A stretch of 39,236 bases of DNA, taken from contig CANGUX010000007.1 of NCBI GenBank assembly GCA_947457385.1, forward strand, positions 1 to 39,236, in the 5' to 3' direction. Under the pieces are notes generated by a model, which had not been told where the DNA came from, did no database searches, and was given only the letters and a program-made list of their open reading frames with translations. The translations under genes were made by a program, and so were the position numbers. This DNA is from Holosporales bacterium. GTDB taxonomy: Bacteria; Pseudomonadota; Alphaproteobacteria; Holosporales; Holosporaceae. Below are positions 26,578-35,832 of this stretch, in pieces. Positions within the stretch are counted from its first letter, which is position 1, and the number at the start of each line of letters is the position of its first letter.

Positions 26578-27773
26578 AAGCCTTTCGACGTTTGTCACAA
26601 TCCATACGTGTTGGACTGGATTTAGGAAGCAGTAAAATTTGCTGTTGGATGAGCCACGCCGATGATTTAAGCCTTTTAGGGACAGGTCATGGGGCATCAC
26701 GAGGGCTTTGGGAAGGACAAATCACTGGATTCCACGCCCTTACCGAAGCCTTAACCAAAGTGATCTATGAAACAGAACAACACGCCAATATGCAAGTTAG
26801 AGAAGCCACCGTATCCTTAAGTGGAGCCTTTTTCACCTCAGATTACTGTGCCTTTAGAACCCCCATTACAGATCGCACGGTCACAGATCGCACCTTGCGC
26901 AATCTAATCCATTCCATTGTCCACCCTCACCTTAGCCCGATTCATATCGTTCCTTTAGAATTTTGGGTGGATCAGCAACATAACATTACCGATCCAAGGG
27001 GCATGATTGGGAAAGAGCTGGGAGGACATTTTCATGTTTTGTGGATGAATACTGGGAGATATCAAACCCTCTTTTCTTGTTTAAAATCCTGTCAAGTGCG
27101 CGTCACAGATTTGGTCTTCTCTGGATATGCCAGTGCCCTGGCTTGCTTAGATCCTGATGAGCAAGAACTGGGTGTTACCTTAATCGATATTGGCGCCAGC
27201 AGCACCAGTTTGACTTTTTTCATGCATCAAAAAATGGTGGGGGTTTCGGTGATTCCTTTTGGGGGGCACGCCATTACCCAAGATATTGCACGTGTCTTTG
27301 AAACCCCCATCATGCACGCTGAACGCATTAAAATTCTTTATGGCGCGGCCTTTATGAGCGCACAAGATCTCCATGAAACCATTCCTATTTTGACCATGGG
27401 AGAACGAGAAACGACGACAAAAGCTCAACGTTCTCTCTTGATTCATGTCATTCAAGCACGCAGCGAAGAACTGTGCGCTCTGTTTAAAAAATCCATGGAA
27501 GCATCAAAATTTCCCATTGCATGCCAGCGCATTGTCTTTACGGGGGGAGGTAGTCAACTTTTAGGCTTAAAGGAACTGGCGCAGCGCGTTCTAAAAGGGA
27601 GCATACGCATGGCAAAACCTAAAATCCTTCCTGGTGCCCCAAAAAGTTCAGGTGAATTTTCTTCTGTCATAGGGACGCTCCTGCATCCCCAACATTCTGA
27701 AAACCTCTCCATACATCGTCCATCAAAGCCTGGTTTTCTTTCATGGCTAAAGGAAACCGTTTTTCGCTCTTAA
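26574..27773 (+). CDS. ftsA: Cell division protein FtsA
   Basis: 399 residues from the ATG at 26574, which overlaps the ftsQ stop; a longer frame opens at 26415 inside ftsQ but its first 53 residues are an out-of-frame reading of ftsQ. Actin-fold motifs are VGLDLGSSKICCW (13-25) and TLIDIGASSTSLTFF, with GGGSQLLGL near the C-terminus. The last residues (GFLSWLKETVF) form the amphipathic membrane-targeting helix. FtsA tethers FtsZ filaments to the membrane. ftsZ does not follow; glmU converges with a 4-base overlap. Confidence 0.94.
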   Translation: MKAFRRLSQSIRVGLDLGSSKICCWMSHADDLSLLGTGHGASRGLWEGQITGFHALTEALTKVIYETEQHANMQVREATVSLSGAFFTSDYCAFRTPITDRTVTDRTLRNLIHSIVHPHLSPIHIVPLEFWVDQQHNITDPRGMIGKELGGHFHVLWMNTGRYQTLFSCLKSCQVRVTDLVFSGYASALACLDPDEQELGVTLIDIGASSTSLTFFMHQKMVGVSVIPFGGHAITQDIARVFETPIMHAERIKILYGAAFMSAQDLHETIPILTMGERETTTKAQRSLLIHVIQARSEELCALFKKSMEASKFPIACQRIVFTGGGSQLLGLKELAQRVLKGSIRMAKPKILPGAPKSSGEFSSVIGTLLHPQHSENLSIHRPSKPGFLSWLKETVFRS

Positions 27774-29083
27774 CCTCCTAGAGATCGGTTTTTGCGTTTA
27801 AGGTGCTTGCTGTCTTGAGAAAGAGCAATGTTTTTCTGATCCGCTCGTGAGAGCGCAAGGGTTTGATCAGGAACATCTTGCGTCAGAATACTGCCTGCTC
27901 CCACCGTTACGTTTTCTCCCAATACAATGGGGGCCACAAGCGCTGCATTAGAGCCAACAAAGCTTCCAGAGCCAATGGTGACCTTAGATTTTTTGTGCCC
28001 ATCATAATTACAGGTAATGACCCCTGCCCCTATGGTTACCCCCGATCCAATCTGCGCATCGCCAAGATAACTTAAATGCTTAGCTTTGCTTCCTGATTCC
28101 AGGGTAGAATGTTTCACCTCGACAAAATTGCCAATACAAGTATGAGCTCCCAAAACAGAGCCCTCTCGAATATGGGCAAAAGGCCCTATCGAGCTCTCTT
28201 CTTGAATGTGACACGATTGCAACACAGAAAAAGGCAGAACACGCACTCCACGCTCTAATCTAACGCCTGGTTGTAACACCGTGTGTGCAAAGAGCATCAC
28301 ATCGCGCGCGACTTGTGTGTCATAAGATAAAAACGTGGTTTCAGGGGCCAGCAACAAGGCCCCCTCTTCCATGGCTTTTTGACGAAAGCGTTGTTGCAAT
28401 AGGCCTTCTGCTTGACTCCATTCAGAGCGTGTATTGATGCCCAAAAAATTTTGCCATGCCCCCTCTATGACGCATACATCTGGCACCCGTGCAACCAAAT
28501 CCGTGAGGTAACATTCTGATGCCCCAGAAGCCGTAAGCTCGGACAAAAAGGGATACACCAACGATGCTTTCATGCGCATCACCCCCGTGTTACACAAAGG
28601 GATGGCGCTTTCTTCTTGGCTGGCATGGCGCGCTTCCACAATAGAAACATGTCCATTTTCTATTTTAATACGTCCATAAGCACCCGGGTCAGGAGGAACC
28701 ATCCCCATGATCCCAAAGCTCCCTTCAGGCAAGGCCATCAAGGGCGCAAGATCTTGGACCTGGAGCAAAGGCGCATCCCCCAACACCACGAGAATATCTT
28801 TCAAAAGAAAATCAGAATCTCGTTGTAATGCGTGCTGAAAAGCTATTTTAAATGCATCCCCTGTGCCTTTGGCCACAGGCTGAATCACACGATGGGCTCT
28901 GATGGAGACCTGCTCTTGCTCGGGAGAAAGGACACAATACACCTCATCGCCTGCCCAATGGGATGCCACATCAAGAACGTATTCTAAAAGAGGGCGTCCT
29001 CCAAGAGGCAGTTCTATTTTAGACCTAGCTGTGCCCATACGACTGGATTTTCCTGCCGCTAGAATAAATGCAACACATGCCAT
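27770..29083 (-). CDS. glmU: Bifunctional UDP-GlcNAc pyrophosphorylase/GlcN-1-P acetyltransferase
   Basis: 437 residues, a little short of the usual 450-460. N-terminal nucleotidyltransferase with LAAGKSSRMG (family: LAAGxGTRM) and a lysine in SKIELPLGGRPLLEY; C-terminal left-handed beta helix with GVTIGAGVITCNYDGHKKSKV, the acetyltransferase signature. It makes UDP-GlcNAc from GlcN-1-P. GGAGC is spaced for the ATG. It lies downstream of a nucleotide-sugar dehydrogenase on the same strand and its end overlaps ftsA's by four bases. Confidence 0.95.
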   Translation of the reverse strand: MACVAFILAAGKSSRMGTARSKIELPLGGRPLLEYVLDVASHWAGDEVYCVLSPEQEQVSIRAHRVIQPVAKGTGDAFKIAFQHALQRDSDFLLKDILVVLGDAPLLQVQDLAPLMALPEGSFGIMGMVPPDPGAYGRIKIENGHVSIVEARHASQEESAIPLCNTGVMRMKASLVYPFLSELTASGASECYLTDLVARVPDVCVIEGAWQNFLGINTRSEWSQAEGLLQQRFRQKAMEEGALLLAPETTFLSYDTQVARDVMLFAHTVLQPGVRLERGVRVLPFSVLQSCHIQEESSIGPFAHIREGSVLGAHTCIGNFVEVKHSTLESGSKAKHLSYLGDAQIGSGVTIGAGVITCNYDGHKKSKVTIGSGSFVGSNAALVAPIVLGENVTVGAGSILTQDVPDQTLALSRADQKNIALSQDSKHLKRKNRSLGG

Positions 29084-29131
29084 GTTAGCGCTCCTAGTAT
29101 GGTTTTTCTGTACGATTGTTCCACATAGGGG

Positions 29132-30427
29132 TTACAAAGTCCAATAGGAAAAAGGTCCAAAGCGCAGAGAATGTCTCCACATGCCCTTGATATCTGCAAT
29201 GAACCCTTCCGGCATCAAAAGACGCTGCATGTCCTCTACACGCAAGGCCCCATAGGGCTTGTGGGCAACTGCCCCTATGACCATATCATAGGGCAAATCT
29301 GGCTGTAATGTGCTCACCAGTTGAATGCCATAAAGCGCATGGGCCTCTTGTGGGTCTGCAAAGGCATCATGGACGTCAATTTGAAAGGAGTCCTTAAGCG
29401 CATGGATAAAATCTATGACTTTTGTGTTTCTTAAATCAGGAATATTTTCTTTAAAGGTCAAGCCCAATACGAGAATTCTTGGAAGAGGTCCATGGGCTGT
29501 TTTCTTTGGGCTACTTTCTTCCCATCGATTTCGGATCAACGCGGCTATTTCTTTTCCCATCGCTTCATTGACCGCTCGTCCAGATAAAATGACTTTAGGG
29601 GTCATCCCAACTTGCTCCGCACAAGAGGCAAGATAGTAGGGATCCACGCCGATACAATGCCCCCCAACAAAACCCGGTTGAAATGGAAGAAAATTCCATT
29701 TGGTAGACGCTGCTTCTAACACATCATGCATAGAAATATCCAATCGCCCCATCACCAAGCTGACTTCGTTGACAAAGGCTACATTGATATCACGTTGGGC
29801 ATTTTCAATGACTTTTGCAGCTTCGGCAACGGCAATAGACGCAGCTACAAAGATCTTTCCCCCAGTGATGGTGCCATACAAGGTGCGCAAAAATTCAGCC
29901 ACTTTTGGAGTTTGCCCTGCCACAACCTTGATGATTTTTTCCACCCCATGATGGCGATCCCCAGGGTTCATCCGTTCTGGGGAATACCCCAAAAAAAACC
30001 CTTTTCCACTTTGCAGACCAGAGTGTTCTTCCAATAAAGGTCCACAGATGTTTTCTGTGACACCAGGATAGACCGTGCTCTCAAACACGACAATCTGACC
30101 TTTTTTAAGAATGCTTCCCAACAGAATCGAAGCCTTTCGAAGGGGCTCTAGATCAGGCTTTGATCCAATGACAGGCGTTGGCACCGTCACAATCAACACC
30201 TCTTGATCCTTAAGATCTTGTATGTCGTGGGTCAAGAACAAGGATGTTTTTTGAAGCTCTGCTTCATCCACCTCTAAGGTGCGATCAAACCCCTTCTGAA
30301 GCTGTGCAATGCGCTGCATATCAATATCAAACCCCACCACGGGAAAATGCTTGGCAAACGCAATGGCAAGAGGCAAGCCAACATAGCCAAGACCGATGAC
30401 AGCAATACGAGGCTTCCCTATGTTCAT
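29132..30427 (-). CDS. UDP-N-acetyl-hexosamine 6-dehydrogenase (TviB/WbpA/WbpO family)
   Basis: 431 residues from the ATG at 30427, one base after the stop of the upstream gene; a longer frame opens at 30502 but lies inside that gene. Rossmann motif GLGYVGLPLA at the N-terminus, the STVYPGVTE strand, and the catalytic cysteine (Cys258) in FVGGHCIGVDPYYL. The latter sequence and the 'KVIENAQRDINVAFVNE' helix mark the UDP-GlcNAc/GalNAc dehydrogenases and not UDP-glucose dehydrogenase. It would oxidise UDP-GlcNAc or UDP-GalNAc to the uronic acid for a surface polysaccharide. Exact substrate is not determined by sequence. glmU, which makes UDP-GlcNAc, is 48 bases downstream. Confidence 0.88.
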   Translation of the reverse strand: MNIGKPRIAVIGLGYVGLPLAIAFAKHFPVVGFDIDMQRIAQLQKGFDRTLEVDEAELQKTSLFLTHDIQDLKDQEVLIVTVPTPVIGSKPDLEPLRKASILLGSILKKGQIVVFESTVYPGVTENICGPLLEEHSGLQSGKGFFLGYSPERMNPGDRHHGVEKIIKVVAGQTPKVAEFLRTLYGTITGGKIFVAASIAVAEAAKVIENAQRDINVAFVNEVSLVMGRLDISMHDVLEAASTKWNFLPFQPGFVGGHCIGVDPYYLASCAEQVGMTPKVILSGRAVNEAMGKEIAALIRNRWEESSPKKTAHGPLPRILVLGLTFKENIPDLRNTKVIDFIHALKDSFQIDVHDAFADPQEAHALYGIQLVSTLQPDLPYDMVIGAVAHKPYGALRVEDMQRLLMPEGFIADIKGMWRHSLRFGPFSYWTL

Positions 30428-30428
30428 G

Positions 30429-30986
30429 CTATACCCCGGTCCAACGTTGAGGAAATCCACGCACATCCAAATGAATAAAATGACTGGAAGGATAATAACC
30501 AACGCCGCCAGATTGACTTAAAAAACAGGCTGCTTTATGGGCACGTGCCAAGGAAAGACCACGAAAATCCACATCAATGGCCATGCCGCGTGTATGATAG
30601 CTTTGCTTTGCTACCCCTTTTCTTCCCATTTTTCTCAATTTCTCATTGGTTTTTAAAGAACGATATCCTGAAATCACCTCAAAGGGCTTTGTATAACCCA
30701 ACATGGTTTGAAGGGTGTGCAAAAGATTTAATAACGCGGGGGATATAGATTTAATTTCATTGGAACGATGATCTCTCAACAAATGATTGATCTTTTTAAG
30801 CGCATTGGGACAATAAATTCCTTTGCACCAATACTCTTCTTTTGCAAATTCACCCGTATGGGTGTTATAAAGACAGAGTTTTTTTGAAAGAGGCCGTTTA
30901 AAAGAAGATAAAACCTGCAATGGAAACGCCGAAACCAACATCGCGCTTCCCCCCCAATATAACAGCTCTCTTCGTGTCATCTCCAT
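30429..30986 (-). CDS. DUF882/M15-type murein endopeptidase, MepK-like, Tat-type signal
   Basis: 185 residues. The N-terminus has a twin-arginine pair (MTRRELLYWGG) then a hydrophobic stretch to about residue 27, so Tat export is likely. The zinc site is visible: His131 and Asp138 in SYHTRGMAIDVDF, His172 in HFIHLDVRG, with VISGYRSLKTNEKLR before it. Members of the DUF882/YcbK family cleave peptidoglycan cross-links (MepK in E. coli cleaves mDAP-mDAP links). It begins an apparent operon with the nucleotide-sugar dehydrogenase (one-base gap) and glmU. Confidence 0.88.
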   Translation of the reverse strand: MEMTRRELLYWGGSAMLVSAFPLQVLSSFKRPLSKKLCLYNTHTGEFAKEEYWCKGIYCPNALKKINHLLRDHRSNEIKSISPALLNLLHTLQTMLGYTKPFEVISGYRSLKTNEKLRKMGRKGVAKQSYHTRGMAIDVDFRGLSLARAHKAACFLSQSGGVGYYPSSHFIHLDVRGFPQRWTGV

Positions 30987-31120
30987 GAAAGCTCCCTATT
31001 TTTTCACCCTTTTAATCCCCTCCATTTTAACGTAATCTCTCTCATGAATCAACGTATTGCAAATAAAAAATAAATCTTCCTTAAGTAACAAAAAAGCGTG
31101 TATTAAGGATTCAGCACCCA

Positions 31121-33202
31121 TCATGATTTAATCCATTGTAAAAAACGTGCAACAATTCTTTTAGGGCCATGCAGGTCAAACAACACGGAAACGGTTTCTC
31201 CTGCCTGATCTTGGACTGTGCCTTTTCCAAATACAGCATGCATGACGCGTTTTTGCTGAAGGGGGGAAGCGGTTTTTGCACTGTATGCCAATTTCATGGA
31301 AATGATCACATCTTCAGGGGGGAGTTCATGAATAAAGCGTGATGGGGTAGATGGCAGAAAACCTTGGTGTCCGCGTCGATTCCAACAAAAGGTAATCATA
31401 CAATGAGCACGCGCGCGCGTAATCCCCACATAAGCTAAGCGTCGTTCTTCTTCTAGTCCTTTTTTGCCAGATTCCTCTATACATCGAATATGAGGAAACA
31501 TGTTTTCTTCCCATCCTGGCAAAAAAACACGTTTAAATTCCAAGCCTTTTGCCGCATGGAGCGTCATCAAGGTAACCCCTTCTTGTGGGGTTTCTCCACT
31601 GACCTCGGACAAGAGGCTGACATGCTCTAAAAAGTCTGAAAGGGTATCAAAAGCAATCATGGCTTTGATCAGTTCCTTCAGGTTTTCTATGCGCGCTTCT
31701 CCCTGCACACCTTGGCTAAGCCACATGGCTTCATAGCCGGACTCCTTTAATACCCTTTCAGCCAGCTCACTGGGAGAGCATTCTGGCACCGAGCTACGCC
31801 AGGTTTCTAAATGATTTAAAAATAAGGAAAGAGATTTTTTCATGGCGCTTTCCCCAGGCTGTTGCGAGAACAAGCGCGCCGCTTCTTCCAGGGAACTGCC
31901 CTGTTCTTTTGCTATGGCATAAAAGGTCTGCAGGGTAACGGCCCCGATGCCCCGTTTGGGAAGGTTCAAGATGCGCTCAAAAGCCAAATTGTCCCGTATG
32001 GAATGAATCACGCGGAGATATCCCAAAAAATCCCGAATTTCCATGCGCTCATAAAAACGCGTGTTCCCCACAAGAATGTAGGGGATGTTTTGCAGCATAA
32101 ATCGTTCTTCAAACTCGCGTGTTTGCGCTCCTGTTCGCACCAAAATAGCCATAGACGATAAGGGCTCTCCTTCCCCGGCATGCTGAACGATGTTTTGGGC
32201 GATAAAGGCGGCTTCTTCTGTGCTATCCCACAATCCTTGTACGTGAAGCTTTTCCCCCACAGATTGATCCGTGCGCAACACTTTTCCATAACGCGTTTCG
32301 TTATGAGCAATCAATTGACTTGCTGCCGATAAAATATGAGGCGTCGATCGATAATTGTCTTCCAAACAAATGACTTCTGCATCTGGAAAATCTTGAGGAA
32401 ACTTCAGCATATTATCGATGCTTGCTCCACGCCACCCATAGATGGACTGATCATCGTCTCCTACACAAAAAAGAAATCCACCTTTTTCTGCCAATTTTTT
32501 TAACCATAAATACTGCATTTGATTCACATCCTGGTATTCATCCACCAAAATATGTTTAAAGGGATAGGTCGCCAAAACCTCGGGAAATTCACAAAACAGT
32601 TTCAAACTATAGAGGAGCAAATCATCAAAATCAAAGGCATCCATGCGCTGGACTTGTTCTTGATAGGCTTTATACAAACTCAGGTAAAGAGGCACTGATG
32701 CATGGGTCACCTGATCTGGCAAAAGCATTTTATGTTTCCAAGCGCTGATGGCAGACATCACCATACGAGGCGTATAAGATTTTCGCGATGCCGTTTCTTT
32801 TAATAACCGTTGCACAAGGCTTTGCTGATCCCCCATATCCAAAACGGTAAATTGAGGGCTTCTTGCAAATTTTTCTGCATGTTCTCGCAAGAATTTCAGA
32901 CTAAGGCTGTGGAATGTCCCAATCCACAGGGCATGAACGGGAAAAAAATGGCGCAATCTCTGTTTCATTTCCTGAGATGCTTTATTGGTAAAAGTCACGG
33001 CGGCAATGGCGTTGGGCGAAACGTGATAGTGATCTACTAAATGGGCATATCGTAACGTTAATACCCGTGTTTTGCCCGTTCCTGCCCCTGCAGAAATCAT
33101 GCGGTGTGCTTCTGGCGCTTCTACCGCTTTTCTCTGAGGAACATTGAGCTCTGCAATCTGTTGCGCCACAGAGAGAGATGGGGCTGTCCGAAACGGTATC
33201 AC
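31121..33202 (-). CDS. uvrD: UvrD/PcrA-type superfamily 1 DNA helicase
   Basis: 693 residues from a GTG start with GGGAGAG suitably placed. All SF1A motifs are present: QRKAVEAP Q-motif, ISAGAGTGKTR (Walker A, 36-46), VDEYQDVNQMQ, GDDDQSIYGWRGA, LEDNYRS, TLHAAKGLEFKRVFLPG and EERRLAYVGITRA. The C-terminus has a PcrA-like FGKGTV motif. UvrD/PcrA unwinds DNA 3'-5' in repair and dismantles RecA filaments. It lies 68 bases downstream of ruvB. Rep is the alternative; the UvrD/PcrA label is favoured by the C-terminal motif. Confidence 0.94.
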   Translation of the reverse strand: MIPFRTAPSLSVAQQIAELNVPQRKAVEAPEAHRMISAGAGTGKTRVLTLRYAHLVDHYHVSPNAIAAVTFTNKASQEMKQRLRHFFPVHALWIGTFHSLSLKFLREHAEKFARSPQFTVLDMGDQQSLVQRLLKETASRKSYTPRMVMSAISAWKHKMLLPDQVTHASVPLYLSLYKAYQEQVQRMDAFDFDDLLLYSLKLFCEFPEVLATYPFKHILVDEYQDVNQMQYLWLKKLAEKGGFLFCVGDDDQSIYGWRGASIDNMLKFPQDFPDAEVICLEDNYRSTPHILSAASQLIAHNETRYGKVLRTDQSVGEKLHVQGLWDSTEEAAFIAQNIVQHAGEGEPLSSMAILVRTGAQTREFEERFMLQNIPYILVGNTRFYERMEIRDFLGYLRVIHSIRDNLAFERILNLPKRGIGAVTLQTFYAIAKEQGSSLEEAARLFSQQPGESAMKKSLSLFLNHLETWRSSVPECSPSELAERVLKESGYEAMWLSQGVQGEARIENLKELIKAMIAFDTLSDFLEHVSLLSEVSGETPQEGVTLMTLHAAKGLEFKRVFLPGWEENMFPHIRCIEESGKKGLEEERRLAYVGITRARAHCMITFCWNRRGHQGFLPSTPSRFIHELPPEDVIISMKLAYSAKTASPLQQKRVMHAVFGKGTVQDQAGETVSVLFDLHGPKRIVARFLQWIKS

Positions 33203-33270
33203 AAATCTCTCCCATTTAATTCTTTTTTAGAATACCGTATTTCTTTCTTTTTCCTATCCCCAAGGCTTTT

Positions 33271-34254
33271 CTAAGACGCATTTAAAATAAGCCATCCTTT
33301 TTCCGTCATCAATCGCCCTCGTGCCGTACGTTGCAACAACCCCTGTTGCATCAAATAGGGTTCGATGATGTCTTCCAGGGTATCTTTGGTTTCTGACATG
33401 GCCGATGCAAGGGTTTCTAGGCCTGTGGGGCCACCTTTGAAATGATGTCCCAAAAGGGAAAGATAGCGTTGATCTAAGGGGTCTAATCCTGTAAGCGTCA
33501 TGCCCATTTCTAAAAGCGCAAAAGAAGACAATTCTATGGTGATGTGTCTGCTCCCTTGTACTTGGGCAAAATCTCTCACACGCCTTAACAGACGAAGGGC
33601 CAAACGAGGGGTGCCTCGACAACATACTGCCATTTGATGCTGTGCTTCTGGGGATAAGGTCATGTTTAGCTTTAAAGAAGCTTTAAAAAGCAAAGCTTCC
33701 ATTTCCTTGGGAGCATAAAAATGAAGGGGCATTAAAATACCAAACCGGTTGCGCAATGGAGAAGACAACAATCCGGATCGGGTTGTGGCCCCCACCAAGG
33801 TAAAAGGCGGAAGAGTCAATTGCATGGACCTGGCATGAGGCCCCTCCCCCATTAAAATATCCAGTTTGTAATCTTCCATGGCGGCATATAAAAGCTCTTC
33901 CACTGCTACAGGAAGGCGATGAATCTCATCGATAAACAAAACATCTTTTGGCCCTAAATGGGTCAGCAAAGCGGCTAAATCACCGGGTTTGGTGATAATG
34001 GGCCCTGCCGTTGCATGAAAGACGCTGCCACACTCTGCCGCAATCAGATGGGCTAGGGTTGTTTTTCCCAGCCCAGGCGGACCGCTCAGCAAGACGTGAT
34101 CCAGGGCTTCTCCTCGAGAAAAAGCAGCTTGAATAAACACGTTTAAATTTTTAAGCCCCGTTTCTTGGCCTACAAAATCTTGAAAAGAGGTGGGACGCAA
34201 TGCAGGATCTACGTCCTCTTTCGGCCAGGAGTTTGCAAGAGGACGCTGTTTCAT
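33271..34254 (-). CDS. ruvB: Holliday junction branch-migration ATPase RuvB
   Basis: 327 residues. ALRPTSFQDFVGQ start, Walker A SGPPGLGKTTLAH (57-69), Walker B FIDEIHRL, sensor ATTRSGLLSSPLRNRFG with the arginine finger, and a C-terminal winged helix. It drives branch migration with RuvA. It starts one base after the ruvA stop. Confidence 0.97.
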   Translation of the reverse strand: MKQRPLANSWPKEDVDPALRPTSFQDFVGQETGLKNLNVFIQAAFSRGEALDHVLLSGPPGLGKTTLAHLIAAECGSVFHATAGPIITKPGDLAALLTHLGPKDVLFIDEIHRLPVAVEELLYAAMEDYKLDILMGEGPHARSMQLTLPPFTLVGATTRSGLLSSPLRNRFGILMPLHFYAPKEMEALLFKASLKLNMTLSPEAQHQMAVCCRGTPRLALRLLRRVRDFAQVQGSRHITIELSSFALLEMGMTLTGLDPLDQRYLSLLGHHFKGGPTGLETLASAMSETKDTLEDIIEPYLMQQGLLQRTARGRLMTEKGWLILNAS

Positions 34255-34255
34255 T

Positions 34256-34861
34256 TTAATGCCCCCCTAAAGCCAAGCGCCGCAAACTCAACCTTACCAG
34301 ATCTTCTGAGCTGCTTTCTGGATACAAAGCCGATTCCTGCTGGACGGCTTCCATGGCCAGAGCTTTGCGGTACCCTAGTGCACAAAGGGCTTTGAGGGCA
34401 TCTTGCTCTTTAAAAGAGCCCCACTCTCCTGCCAAGGGATCGGTGACATCTGAGAGCCCTTCTTTTTTAGCTCGATCTTGTAATTCTCCTAAAATGCGCA
34501 GGGCTAATTTAGGCCCAACGCCTTCGATCTTTTTTAATTGAACTTGATCCTGATCTAAAATAATGACGCGAAGTCGTTCAGGGGGAAAGCCAGATAAAAT
34601 AGCCTGCGCCATCTTTCCGCCTACCCCAGGCACTTGCATCAACCAACGAAACCACCGATGCTCGCGCAAGGTTAAAAAACCAAAAAGCGTGCTCTTTCCT
34701 TCATGAACCACCGTTTCAATCCATACTTCCAAAGCATCCCCTACCTGCTTGTTTTCTGCGACGCGCGCGCCTAATAAGACGCGATATCCAATGCCCTGAA
34801 CGAGTACCAGGCAAATGTTGGCCTCTATGTGTAAACATTCTCCCCTTAAATAACCAATCAT
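34256..34861 (-). CDS. ruvA: Holliday junction-binding protein RuvA
   Basis: 201 residues. An OB-fold N-terminal domain (MIGYLRGECLHI ... GIGYRVLLG), the helix-hairpin-helix region VPGVGGKMAQAIL and IEGVGPKLALRIL, and a C-terminal RuvB-binding domain (about 150-201). It holds Holliday junctions in a tetramer. ruvC, often upstream, is missing: the upstream side is tRNA-Glu on the other strand. Confidence 0.96.
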   Translation of the reverse strand: MIGYLRGECLHIEANICLVLVQGIGYRVLLGARVAENKQVGDALEVWIETVVHEGKSTLFGFLTLREHRWFRWLMQVPGVGGKMAQAILSGFPPERLRVIILDQDQVQLKKIEGVGPKLALRILGELQDRAKKEGLSDVTDPLAGEWGSFKEQDALKALCALGYRKALAMEAVQQESALYPESSSEDLVRLSLRRLALGGH

Positions 34862-34975
34862 AAAGGGATAGATTAAGCATATTCCGCTCTGGTTAGGTTA
34901 GAAGACCCCCAAAAAAATCTCAAGGCTACGGATCCTTGTTTTTTTCACGATCATGGGATAAACTCCATAAGGATA

Positions 34976-35050
34976 GTCCCCATCGTCTAGCGGTTAGGAC
35001 GCCGCCCTTTCAAGGCGGCAACACGGGTTCGAGTCCCGTTGGGGATGCCA
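34976..35050 (+). tRNA. tRNA-Glu, anticodon TTC
   Basis: Cloverleaf with acceptor GTCCCCA/TGGGGAT (first pair G-U), D-arm GTCT/GGAC, anticodon stem CCGCC/GGCGG with loop CTTTCAA (anticodon TTC), T-arm ACGGG/CCCGT. Discriminator G at 35047, then an encoded CCA (35048-35050), unlike the other two tRNAs in the window. Confidence 0.96.
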
Positions 35051-35116
35051 CACTTATTTTGAGAGGATGAGCATGGATAAAGCGCATAGAGGTTATTACT
35101 TGGAGTTTTGTTAGGC

Positions 35117-35629
35117 ATGACGCGTCCTTTGATGCCCAAAGCAACCGCGTTATGGTTGATCAATCACACGCGTTTAACGCTAGAGCAAATTGCCCATTTT
35201 TGTGGATTCCATCCTCTAGAATTATCTGTTTTACAAGAAGGCAAAACCATTCAAGAGTTAAGCCCTCTTGTCAATGGTCAATTGACACAGGAAGAAATTG
35301 CGCGTTGCGAGGCCGATCCTAAAGCGCATTTAACTTTAATGCTTCAAGAAGAAATTAAAAAGGGAACCCCCAAAAAATACACACCGCTTGCAAAACGCAA
35401 TGAAGTGCCCAATGCGGTATTGTGGATCATTCGTACCATGCCAGAGGTCAGTGATGCTCAAATCTGTTCTCTTTTATCCACGACAAAAACAACGGTTAAA
35501 GCCATTCGCGAAGGCATCCATTGGAATTTTAAAAATCTTACGCCGAAAGATCCGTTGAGCTTAGAATTGTGTTCTCAAGAGAGCTTGTTGGCAATCCTTC
35601 CCGATTTAGAACCCAAAAATCCTCTTTGA
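35117..35629 (+). CDS. trcR: DUF1013 family regulator, TrcR-like
   Basis: 170 residues from the ATG at 35117, chosen since GGAG is spaced 11 bases upstream and the family begins 'PLMPKATAVWL'. A TTG at 35108 is in frame. The protein has PLMPKATALWLINHT, FCGFHPLEL, the GQLTQEEIARCEADPKAHL block, VPNAVLWIIRTMPE and NFKNLTPKDPL, all typical of the alphaproteobacterial DUF1013 family, described as the cell-cycle transcriptional regulator TrcR in Caulobacter. The two tandem helical units resemble helix-turn-helix folds. It lies directly downstream of tRNA-Glu. Confidence 0.9.
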   Translation: MTRPLMPKATALWLINHTRLTLEQIAHFCGFHPLELSVLQEGKTIQELSPLVNGQLTQEEIARCEADPKAHLTLMLQEEIKKGTPKKYTPLAKRNEVPNAVLWIIRTMPEVSDAQICSLLSTTKTTVKAIREGIHWNFKNLTPKDPLSLELCSQESLLAILPDLEPKNPL

Positions 35630-35832
35630 TTGCCCTACCTTAGAAGCGCCATCAAAAAGCCGTTATTTAAGGGCTGATTTAGAGCATCAGATGATGTACC
35701 TTGAACATTGTTTTTGTTGAATTTGGGTCTATGGTATACATGGCTGCAATGAAATTAAAGATTAGATCTTACATCAACTACATTATGGATGAAAATAAGC
35801 AAGAGAAATACTTTTTCAAGGGTCATTAAAAG
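35630..35832. other. Short intergenic stretch after trcR
   Basis: About 200 bases, AT-rich, with a 29-codon frame at 35740-35829 that resembles nothing known. No terminator recognised. Confidence 0.4.

Noticed and set aside
30428-30502. N-terminal hydrophobic extension of the nucleotide-sugar dehydrogenase
   Set aside because: It overlaps the coding end of the DUF882 gene; the ATG at 30427 gives the expected Rossmann start.
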